From the NCBI GenBank assembly GCA_900637275.1, contig LR134362.1, positions 1,674,001 to 1,738,000 of the forward strand: 64,000 bases of DNA, written 5' to 3'. Positions within the stretch are counted from its first letter, which is position 1. Each line of letters begins with the position of its first letter. The DNA comes from [Pasteurella] aerogenes. Lineage in GTDB: Bacteria; Pseudomonadota; Gammaproteobacteria; Enterobacterales; Pasteurellaceae. The notes below the pieces were generated by a model. The model was not told the DNA's origin and did not search any database. It saw only the letters and a list, made by a program, of their open reading frames with translations. Position numbers and translations under genes: made by a program. Below, piece after piece: positions 28,151 through 38,206 of the stretch.

Positions 28151-28795
28151 TTATTTAGCGCATTTGCAGCTTGCCGCTTTTTTCTCAAAACGTTCTGCCG
28201 CGTAATCCCAGTTAACTACATTCCAGAAAGCTTTAATGTAGTCTGGACGACGGTTTTGATATTTCAAATAGTACGCGTGTTCCCAAACGTCTAAACATAA
28301 AATAGGGAAACCTTCACAACCTGCAACATCTTTACCCATCAACGGGTTATCTTGGTTAGCTGTTGAAACAACCGCCAATTTCCCTTCTGTATTAACGACT
28401 AACCATGCCCAGCCTGAGCCGAAACGAGTTGCAGCCGCTTTTTCGAATTCTGCTTGGAATGCTTCAACAGAACCGAAATCACGGATGATGGCATCTTTTA
28501 ATGCGCCTTGTAATGTCGTACCGGTTTTCAAACCTTTCCAGAATAAGCTGTGGTTAGCGTGACCACCTGCATTGTTACGCAGTGCGGTGCGTTTATCCGC
28601 AGGAATTTCTGCTAATTTAGTGATTAATTCACCAGGGCATAGATCAGCAAATTGCGGTAAAGTTTCAAGTACCGCGTTTGCATTGTTCACGTATGCTTGG
28701 TGATGTTTACTATGGTGAATTTCCATAGTTTGTGCATCGAAATGAGGTTCTAATGCGTCATACGCATAGTTAAGTTGTGGTAAAGTGTAAGCCAT
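28151..28795 (-). CDS. sodA: Superoxide dismutase (Mn type)
   Basis: The 214-residue protein starts MAYTLPQLNYAYDALEPHFD. It has the metal ligands in MEIHHSKHHQAYV (near residue 30), in GGHANHSLFW (near 80) and in DVWEHAYYLKYQNRRPDY (near 170). QDNPLM favours the manganese form. The ATG at 28795 was chosen because AAGGAAAT precedes it and the family begins there; an in-frame ATG 72 bases upstream lies in the leader. The C-terminus ends with CKCAK, a small unusual cysteine pair. A single gene with its own terminator. Confidence 0.95.
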   Translation of the reverse strand: MAYTLPQLNYAYDALEPHFDAQTMEIHHSKHHQAYVNNANAVLETLPQFADLCPGELITKLAEIPADKRTALRNNAGGHANHSLFWKGLKTGTTLQGALKDAIIRDFGSVEAFQAEFEKAAATRFGSGWAWLVVNTEGKLAVVSTANQDNPLMGKDVAGCEGFPILCLDVWEHAYYLKYQNRRPDYIKAFWNVVNWDYAAERFEKKAASCKCAK

Positions 28796-28897
28796 ATTAA
28801 TTTCCTTCTCTCTGTCGTTATGAGTAAAAAGTGCGGTTATTTTAGCAAAAAATTTGATTAAGATCATTAAATCTTTACTTTTTACTTAGGAAATACA

Positions 28898-29788
28898 CTA
28901 TTTACTCATTTTTTGTTCTTTCACCAAAAACTCCACCATACTAAGTACGGTCGGCGCGGAACCGCGATTTTTATAATACACTGCATAAAGCGGCACCTTT
29001 TCAATGATCCAATCCGGCAAAAGGCGCACTAAATTGGAATAAGCCTCTTGATTAAAATGAGGCAACAGCGCAATACCCAATCCTTCGGATGCCATATGTG
29101 CCACTAAATTAAAATCGTTGCAATTTAATTTATACTCTCCCTCGATCAAAACTCGTTGTTTATTTTGAGAAAAACACCACGCCGGACCGTCATATTTATG
29201 GAGTAAACTATGTTGATACAACTCTTTCGGATGTTGCGGACACGCATGGCAAGTTAAATAGCTCTGCGAAGCAAACAATCCAAATTCAATATCAAATAAT
29301 TTTTTCGCCACTACATTTTCATTTTCAACCGCACCGGCACGTAAGGCAATATCAATACCGTCTTGCACCAAATTAATTTTGCGACTATCAATTTGCACTT
29401 CTAAATTGACCTCGGGATACAAGCGAAAATATTTTGGCAAATGCTGCATCAACAATCCCCACTCAATTTCTGTCGGCACCGAAATTCGCAACAATCCCTT
29501 CGGTTTTTGTGTATTATCCACCACATCATCAATTGCCAATTGCGCCATACTCAACATTTCTTGCGCATTATGCAAAAATCGCTGTCCCAGTGCATTTAAG
29601 CGAATTCCTTGCCGCCCGCGATCCATTAATCTTGTGCCTAAACTTGTTTCCAATTCGGTTAAATGGCGACTTAAATGCGATTTAGGGATATTTAGCAGTT
29701 CCGCCGCTTTAGTCAAACTACCTGCTTGAACAACGGAAACAAACAATCGCATATTATTTAAATCGACTTGATATTCATTTTTTGCCAT
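28898..29788 (-). CDS. LysR-family transcriptional regulator
   Basis: The 296-residue protein has an N-terminal winged helix (LNNMRLFVSVVQAGSLTKAA, about residues 9-28, then SHLSRHLTELETSLGTRL) and a C-terminal substrate-binding domain. The start at 29788 is preceded by AGGGGAAAG. It is divergent from the ycaC-like hydrolase gene across 175 bp, the usual layout for a LysR regulator and its target. I did not find a clear T-N11-A palindrome that I would call its site. The ligand is unknown. Confidence 0.88.
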   Translation of the reverse strand: MAKNEYQVDLNNMRLFVSVVQAGSLTKAAELLNIPKSHLSRHLTELETSLGTRLMDRGRQGIRLNALGQRFLHNAQEMLSMAQLAIDDVVDNTQKPKGLLRISVPTEIEWGLLMQHLPKYFRLYPEVNLEVQIDSRKINLVQDGIDIALRAGAVENENVVAKKLFDIEFGLFASQSYLTCHACPQHPKELYQHSLLHKYDGPAWCFSQNKQRVLIEGEYKLNCNDFNLVAHMASEGLGIALLPHFNQEAYSNLVRLLPDWIIEKVPLYAVYYKNRGSAPTVLSMVEFLVKEQKMSK

Positions 29789-29963
29789 CGCTTTCCCCTT
29801 GAGTTTATCTATGTTCCATATATGCAACTTAAGGTTTTAAATTCACTAGTTATTCTTCATATCTTAATCTTTTATACTAACCCACGTAAACAAGCAGTAC
29901 AGATTGTCACAAAAGAATCGCAAGACTATTCCAATACATTAACACTATGCAAGGAGATTTATT

Positions 29964-30590
29964 ATGGAAAATGCAAAACCTTACGTTCGTTTAAATAAAG
30001 AAGATGCTGCCGTATTATTAATCGACCACCAAACTGGATTATTGTCTTTGGTACGCGACATTGAACCGGATAAATTCAGAAATAACGTCTTAGCTACCGC
30101 TGACTTAGCTAAATATTTTAACTTACCTACTATTTTAACCACCTCATTTGAAGATGGCCCGAACGGTCCATTAATGCCAGAACTCAAAGAAACATTCCCT
30201 AATGCCCCTTATATCGCCCGTCCGGGACAAATTAACGCTTGGGATAACGAAGAGTTCGTCAAAGCAGTTAAAGCTACCGGTAAAAAACAATTGATCATTG
30301 CAGGTGTGGTTACCGAAGTTTGTGTTGCCTTCCCGGCACTTTCTGCTATTGAAGCGGGATTTGACGTATTTGTGGTGACAGATGCTTCCGGCACCTTTGA
30401 TAATCTTACTCGTGATGCCGCTTGGGATCGTATGAGTAAAGCAGGTGTACAATTAATGACTTGGTTTGGCGTGGCTTGTGAATTACACCGCGACTGGCGT
30501 AATGATATTGAAGGTTTGGGTACCTTGCTTTACAACCATATTCCAGACTATCGCAACCTCATGATTAGCTATAACACGATGAGTAAATAA
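29964..30590 (+). CDS. Isochorismatase-family cysteine hydrolase, YcaC-like
   Basis: The 208-residue protein has the alpha/beta hydrolase fold of the isochorismatase superfamily. The catalytic Asp lies in LLIDHQTGL near residue 20 and the nucleophilic Cys in VVTEVCVAFPAL near residue 118. YcaC homologues are oligomeric cytoplasmic proteins of uncertain substrate. CAAGGAG lies just upstream of the ATG. It is transcribed away from the LysR gene, its likely regulator, and ends at a strong terminator. Confidence 0.85.
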   Translation: MENAKPYVRLNKEDAAVLLIDHQTGLLSLVRDIEPDKFRNNVLATADLAKYFNLPTILTTSFEDGPNGPLMPELKETFPNAPYIARPGQINAWDNEEFVKAVKATGKKQLIIAGVVTEVCVAFPALSAIEAGFDVFVVTDASGTFDNLTRDAAWDRMSKAGVQLMTWFGVACELHRDWRNDIEGLGTLLYNHIPDYRNLMISYNTMSK

Positions 30591-30623
30591 GGTACATTCT
30601 CCTAGTTGATATCTTGTCAAAAC

Positions 30624-30655
30624 AAAAGTCCAACGAGACACCCCGTTGGACTTTT
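30624..30655. terminator. Bidirectional terminator between ycaC-like gene and maeB
   Basis: AAAAGTCCAACG pairs with CGTTGGACTTTT (12 bp) around an 8-base loop, followed by CTTTTT. It serves two convergent genes. Confidence 0.85.
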
Positions 30656-30711
30656 CTTTTTAGAACACACTCAACAAATGTTCCACAAAGAGAACATTTT
30701 GACTTAACAGA

Positions 30712-32979
30712 TTAACTTTGTTGCGCTTTTACTGCGGCAACCGCCACCAAATTGATGATCCGACGAACAGAAGATGCCGGCGTCATAATATACGCCGTTT
30801 TATTCATTCCCATCAAAATCGGCCCAATAGTAGTCGGCGTTGTCATACCTTGTAACAAGTTCAAGCTAATCCGTGCTACTTCCATATTCGGCATAATCAA
30901 CACATTGGCAGACCCTTTGATCGGACTATCCGGCATCACTTCATTACGCAAACTTTGTGAAAGTGCCACGTCACAATGCATTTCACCATCAATAATCAAT
31001 TCTGGCGATTGTTCTCTTACTAATTGCAAAACTTTGCGCATTTTGACCGCACTTGGATCATCAGACGTCCCATAATTGGAATGGGAAACTAAAGCCACTT
31101 TCGGTTCAATACCAAAACGTTTCACCACTTTTGCAGACATCAACGCAATTTGTGCCAATTCTTCCGCTGTCGGATTTTGGTTAACAAAAGTATCTGCGAT
31201 AAACAAATTACCGGTCGGCAATACCAATCCGTTAATAGTTGCCGCAATCGCACCTTCTTTCACGCCAATCACTTGTTTCACGTTATGTAAATGAGAATTA
31301 TAAGGTCCAACTAAACCACACAACATCGCATCCACTTTGCCTAACTCCAACAACACGGAACCAAGTGCGGTCGGATTATGCAACATTTTACGTTTGGCAC
31401 CGGCAGGCGTCATACCTTGGCGTTTCAATTTGTCATAATACGCTTTCCAGCATTCTTCAAAATAAGGGTTATTTTCAATATCAACAATATCGAAATCTTG
31501 ACCTTGTTCAATATGCAAGCCCAATTTTTTAATTAAACGTTTGATTTCTTCTGTCCGTCCGAGTAATACCGGATGCGCAATGCCTAATGTCGCAATTTCT
31601 TGTACGGCATAAAGCACTTTATTTTCTTCACCATCTGTTAACAACACCCGTTGTTTATCTTGTTTGGCTTGTGAAAATACCGGTTTCATAAACAAATTAG
31701 TTTTGTACACAAACTGGGTCAATTTTTCGATATAAGCATCAAAATCTTCAATCGGACGGGTCGCCACACCACTATCCATCGCCGCTTTTGCTACTGCTGG
31801 TGCAATTTTTACGATCAAGCGCGGATCAAACGGTTTTGGAATAATATAATCCGGACCAAAACTCACATCACCATCGCCATAAGCAGAGGTCACCACATCA
31901 CTTTGCTCAGCAAGCGCCAAATCCGCAATGGCATAAACCGCCGCCAATTTCATTTCTTCATTAATGGTGGTTGCGCTTACATCCAACGCGCCACGGAAAA
32001 TAAATGGGAAACAAAGCACATTGTTCACTTGGTTCGGATAGTCAGAACGACCGGTACAAACAATAGCATCCGGACGAACCGCTTTTGCTAATGGAGGGAG
32101 AATTTCCGGCTCAGGGTTTGCCAAAGCTAAAATTAACGGGCTTGGCCCCATGGTTTTCACCATCTCTTGTGTCAAAGTACCCGCCGCAGAACAACCTAAG
32201 AAAATATCCGCATCCGGAATGGCATCGGCTAAAGTACGTTGACCGTTATCCGGGATCGCATATAATTTTTTGGTTTCATCCATACGCTCATCACGTCCTT
32301 GATAAATCACGCCTTTGGAGTCACACACCGTGATATTTTCACGTTTCATGCCCAATGACACTAATAAATTCAAGCACGCAATCGACGCCGCCCCAGCACC
32401 GGAAGCCACCAAACGCACATCTTCAATTTTTTTATTTACAATGCGTAAACCGTTAATCACTGCCGCCGCAGAAATAATGGCAGTACCATGTTGGTCATCA
32501 TGGAAGACCGGAATTTTCATTCTTTCGCGTAATTTTTTCTCAATATAGAAACATTCCGGCGCTTTAATATCTTCTAGGTTAACCCCACCGAATGTCGGCT
32601 CCAGCGAGGCAATAATATCCACTAATTTATCCGGATCGCGTTCATCAATTTCAATATCAAATACGTTTACCCCAGCGAATTTTTTAAATAATACGCCTTT
32701 TCCTTCCATCACGGGTTTACCCGCTAATGCGCCGATATTTCCTAATCCTAATACCGCTGACCCATTTGAAATCACTGCGACTAAATTACCGCGTGAAGTA
32801 TAACGATAGGCATTCGCTGGATCCGCTTGAATTTCCAAACAAGGTTCAGCCACCCCCGGAGAATATGCCAAGGCTAAATCCCGTTGGGTTGCCAATGATT
32901 TGGTTGGGGTCACTTCAATTTTTCCCGGTTGCGGAAATTCGTGAAAATCTAATGCGGCTTGTCGTAATTGTACGTCCAT
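30712..32979 (-). CDS. maeB: NADP-dependent malic enzyme with phosphotransacetylase-like domain
   Basis: The 755-residue protein joins a malic enzyme domain (residues 1 to about 425: YSPGVAEPC, GNLVAVISNGSAVLGLGNIG, FHDDQHGTAI) to a C-terminal phosphate acetyltransferase-like domain (SNYGTSDDPSA, KGSANVLIMPN) that is regulatory in MaeB. It oxidatively decarboxylates malate to pyruvate. Size and domain order match E. coli MaeB (759). GGAGAT precedes the ATG. It is a single gene; the 264 bp between it and the divergent rsuA hold a USS-like site and promoters. Confidence 0.96.
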   Translation of the reverse strand: MDVQLRQAALDFHEFPQPGKIEVTPTKSLATQRDLALAYSPGVAEPCLEIQADPANAYRYTSRGNLVAVISNGSAVLGLGNIGALAGKPVMEGKGVLFKKFAGVNVFDIEIDERDPDKLVDIIASLEPTFGGVNLEDIKAPECFYIEKKLRERMKIPVFHDDQHGTAIISAAAVINGLRIVNKKIEDVRLVASGAGAASIACLNLLVSLGMKRENITVCDSKGVIYQGRDERMDETKKLYAIPDNGQRTLADAIPDADIFLGCSAAGTLTQEMVKTMGPSPLILALANPEPEILPPLAKAVRPDAIVCTGRSDYPNQVNNVLCFPFIFRGALDVSATTINEEMKLAAVYAIADLALAEQSDVVTSAYGDGDVSFGPDYIIPKPFDPRLIVKIAPAVAKAAMDSGVATRPIEDFDAYIEKLTQFVYKTNLFMKPVFSQAKQDKQRVLLTDGEENKVLYAVQEIATLGIAHPVLLGRTEEIKRLIKKLGLHIEQGQDFDIVDIENNPYFEECWKAYYDKLKRQGMTPAGAKRKMLHNPTALGSVLLELGKVDAMLCGLVGPYNSHLHNVKQVIGVKEGAIAATINGLVLPTGNLFIADTFVNQNPTAEELAQIALMSAKVVKRFGIEPKVALVSHSNYGTSDDPSAVKMRKVLQLVREQSPELIIDGEMHCDVALSQSLRNEVMPDSPIKGSANVLIMPNMEVARISLNLLQGMTTPTTIGPILMGMNKTAYIMTPASSVRRIINLVAVAAVKAQQS

Positions 32980-33243
32980 AAATTTAACATCTCCTTATTG
33001 GTAAATTAACTAGTAAAAATATCGTTGTTGTTAAATGTTAAAATCCTTGCAACGTTTTATTATAAATAAAATAACAAATAATTCTGTGACATCGAACACA
33101 TTATTGAATTTTCTCTATAAATTTTAACCGCACTTCTTGCCATCATACTTTTAGGCTTTTTCTCGACTTTATAGTAAAATAAGCGATAATTCCTCTCATT
33201 TACATACCATTGCAAACTGACAGCAATTTAGCCAGGAAACAGC

Positions 33244-33954
33244 ATGAGATTAGACAAATTTTTATCCGAACACACGCAATTAACCCGCTCTCAAGCAACC
33301 AAAGCCTTGCGCCAAAGTGCGGTCACAATTAACGGAAAAATTGAAAAAAGCGGCGCCACCAAAGTTAGCCCAGAAGATGAAATTTATTTTGCCGGCGAAA
33401 AATTAACTTGGCTTGAACACGGACAATATTTTATGTTGTACAAACCAGAAGGCTATGTCTGTAGCCATGATGATGGCGATTATCCAAGCATCTACCAATT
33501 TTTCGATTATCCTCTTGCCGTTAAATTACATTGTGCCGGCAGATTGGATGTAGATACTACCGGGCTGGTATTGCTCACCGACGACGGACAATGGTCACAC
33601 CGCGTCACTTCGCCAAAACACCATTGCGACAAAACTTATCTTGTCACCCTTGCCGATCCAGTAGAAACCTTCTACCAAGCGGAAATCGAAAAAGGTATTT
33701 TATTGCGCGGTGAAAAAACGCCAACCAAACCGGCAACACTTGAAATTTTAGATGATTACAACGTGAATTTAACCATCAGCGAAGGGCGTTATCATCAAGT
33801 CAAACGGATGTTTGCTGCGCTAGGTAATAAAGTCGTCGGCTTGCACCGTTGGAAAATCGGCACCATCATGTTAGATGGCAATTTATCGGAAGGCGAGTTT
33901 CGCCCGTTAAATGAGGCAGAAATCGCTATTTTTAATCAAGGATCAAGATCGTGA
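33244..33954 (+). CDS. rsuA: 16S rRNA pseudouridine(516) synthase
   Basis: The 236-residue protein has an N-terminal S4 RNA-binding domain (MRLDKFLSEHTQLTRSQATK) and the RsuA/RluB-family catalytic Asp in GRLDVDTTGLVLLTDDG near residue 100. It makes pseudouridine 516 in 16S rRNA. The stop overlaps the GTG start of the drug transporter gene (GTGA), and the same rsuA-bcr arrangement is found in E. coli. An uptake signal lies inside the coding sequence near 33316. Confidence 0.93.
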   Translation: MRLDKFLSEHTQLTRSQATKALRQSAVTINGKIEKSGATKVSPEDEIYFAGEKLTWLEHGQYFMLYKPEGYVCSHDDGDYPSIYQFFDYPLAVKLHCAGRLDVDTTGLVLLTDDGQWSHRVTSPKHHCDKTYLVTLADPVETFYQAEIEKGILLRGEKTPTKPATLEILDDYNVNLTISEGRYHQVKRMFAALGNKVVGLHRWKIGTIMLDGNLSEGEFRPLNEAEIAIFNQGSRS

Positions 33955-35144
33955 ATCAGACAACCAAAGCCAGCTTTATTTTTATTCTCACGCTAGGCAT
34001 TCTGTCTATGTTGCCACCATTGAGTGTGGATATGTATTTACCGGCATTTTTGAAAATCGCCCAAGATCTCAACATTACACCAGAACAAGTACAACATACG
34101 CTTACATTTTTTGCCTATGGCATGGCAGCCGGGCAATTATTCTGGGGTCCCGTCGGTGACAGTTTTGGTAGGAAACCTATTATTTTGCTTGGTGTTTCCG
34201 TCGCTGCCATTGCGGCATTTTTGCTCACAGATATTGAAACTATCAGAAATTTCACCGCACTTCGTTTTATTCAAGGGTTCTTTGCCGCCTCGCCTGTGGT
34301 GCTGGTTGGCGCCTTGCTACGTGATCTTTTCAGCAAAAACGAATTATCCAAAACCATGTCCACCATCACCTTAGTGTTTATGATAGCTCCATTGCTCGCT
34401 CCGATTATTGGTGGCTATTTAATTCGCTTTTTCCATTGGCATTCTATTTTCTATGTCATTGCCTTTATGGGCTTATTAAGCATCCTGATGGTCTTTTTTA
34501 TTATTCCAGAAACGCATTCCAAACATAATCGTATCCCGTTGCGTTTAAATATTATTGCGCGCAATTTCGTTACCCTATGGAAACAAAAAGAAGTGCTTGG
34601 CTATATGTTTGCGTCTTCTTTCGGTTTTGCCGGAATGTTCACGTTTATCACTGCAGGTTCCATCGTTTACATTGGGATTTATGGCGTGGCACCAGAAAAT
34701 TTCGGTTATTTCTTCATGTTGAATATTCTCGTGATGACTGTCGGCTCTTTCCTCAACGGTAAATTGGTCACTAAATTAGGTGCCGAAAAATTATTGCAAT
34801 GGGGATTGGCAGTACAAGTAGTTTCCGGTATTTTTTTATTACTTATCGCCTTATTTGACTTAAATTTCTGGATCATGGCAATCGCTATCGCTTTATTTGT
34901 TGGACAAAACTCCTTAATTGCCGCCAATTCCATGGCATCTATTTTGGAAAAATTTCCCAACATGGCAGGCACCGCCAACTCCATGGTCGGCAGCATTCGT
35001 TTTGGTATCGGCGCCAGTGTCGGCTCCTTGGTCGCTTTAATGGAAATGAAAACTGCCGCACCAATGTTAGTAACAATGGGATTGTGCGCACTTATCGCGC
35101 TCACCAGTTATTATTTCCTTACTTATCGCAATCTTGACCATTAA
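33951..35144 (+). CDS. bcr: Bcr/CflA-family multidrug efflux MFS transporter
   Basis: The 397-residue protein has about 12 membrane helices. The Bcr/CflA signature MLPPLSVDMYLPAF lies in the first helix and loop, and the MFS loop motif WGPVGDSFGRKPI lies near residue 65. The family exports bicyclomycin and related compounds by proton antiport. It starts with GTG inside the rsuA stop codon, so the two are translationally coupled. The small zinc-ribbon gene follows after 11 bp and may be in the same operon. Confidence 0.9.
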   Translation: MNQTTKASFIFILTLGILSMLPPLSVDMYLPAFLKIAQDLNITPEQVQHTLTFFAYGMAAGQLFWGPVGDSFGRKPIILLGVSVAAIAAFLLTDIETIRNFTALRFIQGFFAASPVVLVGALLRDLFSKNELSKTMSTITLVFMIAPLLAPIIGGYLIRFFHWHSIFYVIAFMGLLSILMVFFIIPETHSKHNRIPLRLNIIARNFVTLWKQKEVLGYMFASSFGFAGMFTFITAGSIVYIGIYGVAPENFGYFFMLNILVMTVGSFLNGKLVTKLGAEKLLQWGLAVQVVSGIFLLLIALFDLNFWIMAIAIALFVGQNSLIAANSMASILEKFPNMAGTANSMVGSIRFGIGASVGSLVALMEMKTAAPMLVTMGLCALIALTSYYFLTYRNLDH

Positions 35145-35155
35145 GAGGAAAAATT

Positions 35156-35389
35156 ATGGCATTAATTCGTTGTCCGGAATGTCGGCGTAAAATCAGTGAA
35201 AACGCTTCCGCTTGTCCTCATTGTGGTTTTTCCTTTGCACCACAAGATTTGGAAATATATAAGCAAAAACTAGAACAGCGACGTTTAACCAACCAAGAAA
35301 TTAACCGAAAAAGCGTTAAATTGCATCTAACGTGGCTCGCAATTTTTGCCTTCGTTATCGCTCTTGCTGCCTTATGGCAACATGGATAA
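35156..35389 (+). CDS. Small zinc-ribbon membrane protein
   Basis: The 77-residue protein has an N-terminal zinc ribbon with two C-x2-C pairs (CPECRRKISENASACPHCGF, residues 6-25), a charged linker and one C-terminal membrane segment (about residues 55-73). AAGAGG lies upstream of the ATG. It follows bcr closely and ends before a shared bidirectional terminator. Its role is unknown; such proteins are common near transporters but uncharacterised. Confidence 0.75.
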   Translation: MALIRCPECRRKISENASACPHCGFSFAPQDLEIYKQKLEQRRLTNQEINRKSVKLHLTWLAIFAFVIALAALWQHG

Positions 35390-35430
35390 CTTAAAAGTGC
35401 GGTCATTTTTTAGCAAGTTTTCACGCAAAA

Positions 35431-35466
35431 AAAGAGGGTATTGATCGGAAATCAATACCCTTTTTG
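35431..35466. terminator. Bidirectional terminator at the end of fba
   Basis: AGGGTATTGAT pairs with ATCAATACCCT around CGGAA, with an A run before it and a T run after it. It serves the convergent zinc-ribbon gene and fba. An uptake signal lies just upstream near 35395. Confidence 0.85.
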
Positions 35467-35483
35467 TTAACACAACGCTGAAA

Positions 35484-36563
35484 TTACAATACGTTAACGC
35501 AGTTCAAATCTTCGAAAGATTGTTCTAAGCGTTTCGACATAGATTCTTCCGCTTTGCGTAACCATACACGTGGATCGTAGTATTTTTTATTTGGTGCATC
35601 AGGACCTTCCGGGTTACCTAATTGACCTTGCAAATAAGCTTCATTCGCTTTATAGAAGTTTAAAATGCCTTCCCATGTTGCCCATTGTGTATCAGTATCG
35701 ATATTCATTTTGATTGCACCATAGCTAATCGCTTCACGGATTTCTTCTTGTGAAGAACCGGAACCACCATGGAAAACGAAGTCGATAGATTTTGCCGGCA
35801 AATTACGTTCTTTAGACACGAATTCTTGTGAAGCACCTAAAATAGATGGTTTTAATTTCACATTACCCGGTTTATAAACACCATGCACATTACCAAATGC
35901 CGCTGCCACAGTGAAACGTGGGCTAATTGGGCTTAATTGGTCATAAACATAAAGAACATCTTCCGGTTGAGTATAAAGTTTAGATTCATCCACGCCTGAA
36001 TTATCAACACCATCTTCTTCACCACCGGTAATCCCGATTTCGATTTCAAGAGTCATGCCTAATTTATCCATACGTGCAAGATATTCGCGGCAAATCGCCA
36101 TATTTTCTTCCATTGGTTCTTCAGAAAGATCCAACATATGAGAAGAGAATAATGGTTTACCGGTTTCAGCAAAATATTTTTCGCCCGCATCTAACAAACC
36201 ATCGATCCATGGCAATAATTTTTTCGCCGCATGGTCGGTATGTAAAATGACCGGCACACCATATTCTTCCGCTAAAGTATGAACGTGTTTCGCACCAGCA
36301 ATGGCACCTAATACATCAGCACGTGTACCGCTAGTTGGTTTAATTCCTTTACCGGCATAGAATGCTGCACCACCGTTGGAGAACTGAATAATCACAGGCG
36401 CCTTAACGCGTGCTGCTGTTTCTAAAACAGCATTGACACTATCGGTACCAACACAGTTTACTGCCGGAATAGCGAAATTGTTCGCTTTCGCATAAGCGAA
36501 GATTTTTTGAACATCATCACCTGTCACCACACCTGGTTTTACGATGTCTAATAGTTTTGCCAT
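35484..36563 (-). CDS. fbaA: Fructose-bisphosphate aldolase, class II
   Basis: The 359-residue metal-dependent aldolase has zinc ligands in VILHTDHAAKK (near residue 105) and in the FHGGSGSS segment near residue 263, plus a conserved Asp in NIDTDTQWA. It splits fructose 1,6-bisphosphate in glycolysis. AAGGAAACAC precedes the ATG. It lies 76 bp after pgk on the same strand, in the common pgk-fba order. Confidence 0.96.
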   Translation of the reverse strand: MAKLLDIVKPGVVTGDDVQKIFAYAKANNFAIPAVNCVGTDSVNAVLETAARVKAPVIIQFSNGGAAFYAGKGIKPTSGTRADVLGAIAGAKHVHTLAEEYGVPVILHTDHAAKKLLPWIDGLLDAGEKYFAETGKPLFSSHMLDLSEEPMEENMAICREYLARMDKLGMTLEIEIGITGGEEDGVDNSGVDESKLYTQPEDVLYVYDQLSPISPRFTVAAAFGNVHGVYKPGNVKLKPSILGASQEFVSKERNLPAKSIDFVFHGGSGSSQEEIREAISYGAIKMNIDTDTQWATWEGILNFYKANEAYLQGQLGNPEGPDAPNKKYYDPRVWLRKAEESMSKRLEQSFEDLNCVNVL

Positions 36564-36601
36564 ATTGTGTTTCCTTTAAATGTTAAAAAGTTTGATTTTA
36601 T

Positions 36602-36622
36602 CCCCTCCTCAAACAAGAGGGG
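36602..36622 (-). other. Hairpin between pgk and fba
   Basis: CCCCTC and GAGGGG form a 6-bp G+C-rich stem around a 9-base loop in the 76-bp intercistronic gap. It has no good T run after the whole stem in the direction of transcription, so it is more likely an RNA processing or stability element than a terminator. Confidence 0.4.
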
Positions 36623-36639
36623 GTAGGTGATATTTAATA

Positions 36640-37809
36640 TTAACCGTTCGCACGTTTCTCTAAAATTTCAACCGCCGGTAATACTTTGCCTTCTACAAAT
36701 TCTAAGAATGCACCGCCACCGGTTGAAATATAAGAAATTTTATCCGCAATACCAAATAAATCGATCGCTGCTAAAGTATCACCACCACCAGCAATAGAGA
36801 ATGCGCCATTCGCAGTGGCTTCAGCGATAGCATTTGAAATCACTTCAGTCCCTTTACGGAAATTCGGGAATTCAAATACGCCTACTGGACCATTCCAAAG
36901 AATCGTTTTCGCAGATTTGATGATTTTTGCTAATTCCTCTGCTGATTTATCGCCGATATCGAAGATAGATTCATCTGCCTGAACGTCAGACACTGATTTT
37001 TCAGTAGCAGGCGCGCTGTCAGAGAACTCTGTACCCACACGTACATCCACCGGCACAGGGATATTGGTTGCTTTTGCTAAACGTTGCGCTTCAGGAATTA
37101 AATCTGCTTCGTATAATGATTTACCTACATTGTGACCTTCTGCCGCAATGAACGTATTTGCGATACCACCGCCCACGATTAATTGGTCAGCGATTTTTGA
37201 AAGACTATCTAATACCGTTAATTTAGTTGACACTTTTGAACCACCAACGATCGCCAACATTGGGCGTTGCGGCTCTTTTAATGCTTTACCTAGCGCCTCT
37301 AATTCCGCCGCTAATAAAGGACCTGCGCAAGCCACTGGTGCAAATTGCGCCACGCCATAAGTGGAACCTTCCGCGCGGTGTGCTGTACCGAATGCATCCA
37401 TCACGAAAATATCGCAAAGTGCGGCGTATTTTTTCGCTAATTCTTCAGCATTTTTCTTCTCACCTTTGTTTACGCGAACATTTTCTAATACCACAACTTC
37501 GCCATCAGCCACTTCAACGCCATTTAAATAATCTTGCACTAAACGCGCTTTAAAGCCGGCATTGTTCAAGTAATCAACAACAGGTTGCAAAGAATCTTCC
37601 GGTTTAAATTCACCCTCTGTCGGACGACCTAAATGCGAAGTCACCATCACTTTCGCGCCTTTTTCCAACGCTAATTTTAGCGTCGGGATTGTTGCACGAA
37701 TACGCGCATCAGACGTTACTTTGCCATCTTTTACCGGCACGTTTAAATCCGCACGAATGAAAAGACGTTTACCTGCTAAATCTAGGTCGGTCATTTTAAT
37801 TACTGACAT
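36640..37809 (-). CDS. pgk: Phosphoglycerate kinase
   Basis: The 389-residue enzyme transfers phosphate from 1,3-bisphosphoglycerate to ADP. The substrate-binding FIRADLNVPVKDG lies near residue 16, SHLGRP near 59, the hinge and nucleotide site GGSKVSTKL near 189, and GGGDTLAAID near residue 345. AGAGGGTAAATT precedes the ATG. It is the first gene of pgk-fba. The 397-bp gap upstream is shared with the divergent sulfate transporter operon. Confidence 0.97.
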   Translation of the reverse strand: MSVIKMTDLDLAGKRLFIRADLNVPVKDGKVTSDARIRATIPTLKLALEKGAKVMVTSHLGRPTEGEFKPEDSLQPVVDYLNNAGFKARLVQDYLNGVEVADGEVVVLENVRVNKGEKKNAEELAKKYAALCDIFVMDAFGTAHRAEGSTYGVAQFAPVACAGPLLAAELEALGKALKEPQRPMLAIVGGSKVSTKLTVLDSLSKIADQLIVGGGIANTFIAAEGHNVGKSLYEADLIPEAQRLAKATNIPVPVDVRVGTEFSDSAPATEKSVSDVQADESIFDIGDKSAEELAKIIKSAKTILWNGPVGVFEFPNFRKGTEVISNAIAEATANGAFSIAGGGDTLAAIDLFGIADKISYISTGGGAFLEFVEGKVLPAVEILEKRANG

Positions 37810-38206
37810 AATTTACCCTCTTTGGTTGATTAAGATTAAAATTTTACAAAAACTGTTAGGCATTATACCCAGTTATGACTAGCTTGTAACTGGTCTAGAT
37901 CAAATTATCGCCATTATTTTTTTTATTAAATAAATTATTTCACCAAAAGCGCAATTCGTTTGTTCCTTAAAACTTCAGAAAAAATGACCGCACTTTGTAA
38001 AGTCACCCGCGCTTTAGCACAATCATTATATAAAACCTCATCAATATACCCATATGGAATATTAAATGCAATTTTCTTATTTCAACCGTCAAAAATTTAA
38101 TGGTTAAATGCAAACCATGTCGCTGATACAAACAATTATTATCTTAGAACAAATACAACAGCAAACCTAACATTATCCGATAGATTTCACCTGTAAGAGG
38201 GATAAA
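37810..38206. promoter_or_regulatory. Divergent region between pgk and the sulfate transporter operon
   Basis: No coding gene is seen in this 397-bp interval. It contains one uptake signal near 37985 and A+T-rich stretches that should hold both promoters. I cannot identify a definite CysB site. GTAAGAGGG provides the ribosome-binding site for the binding protein gene. Confidence 0.3.
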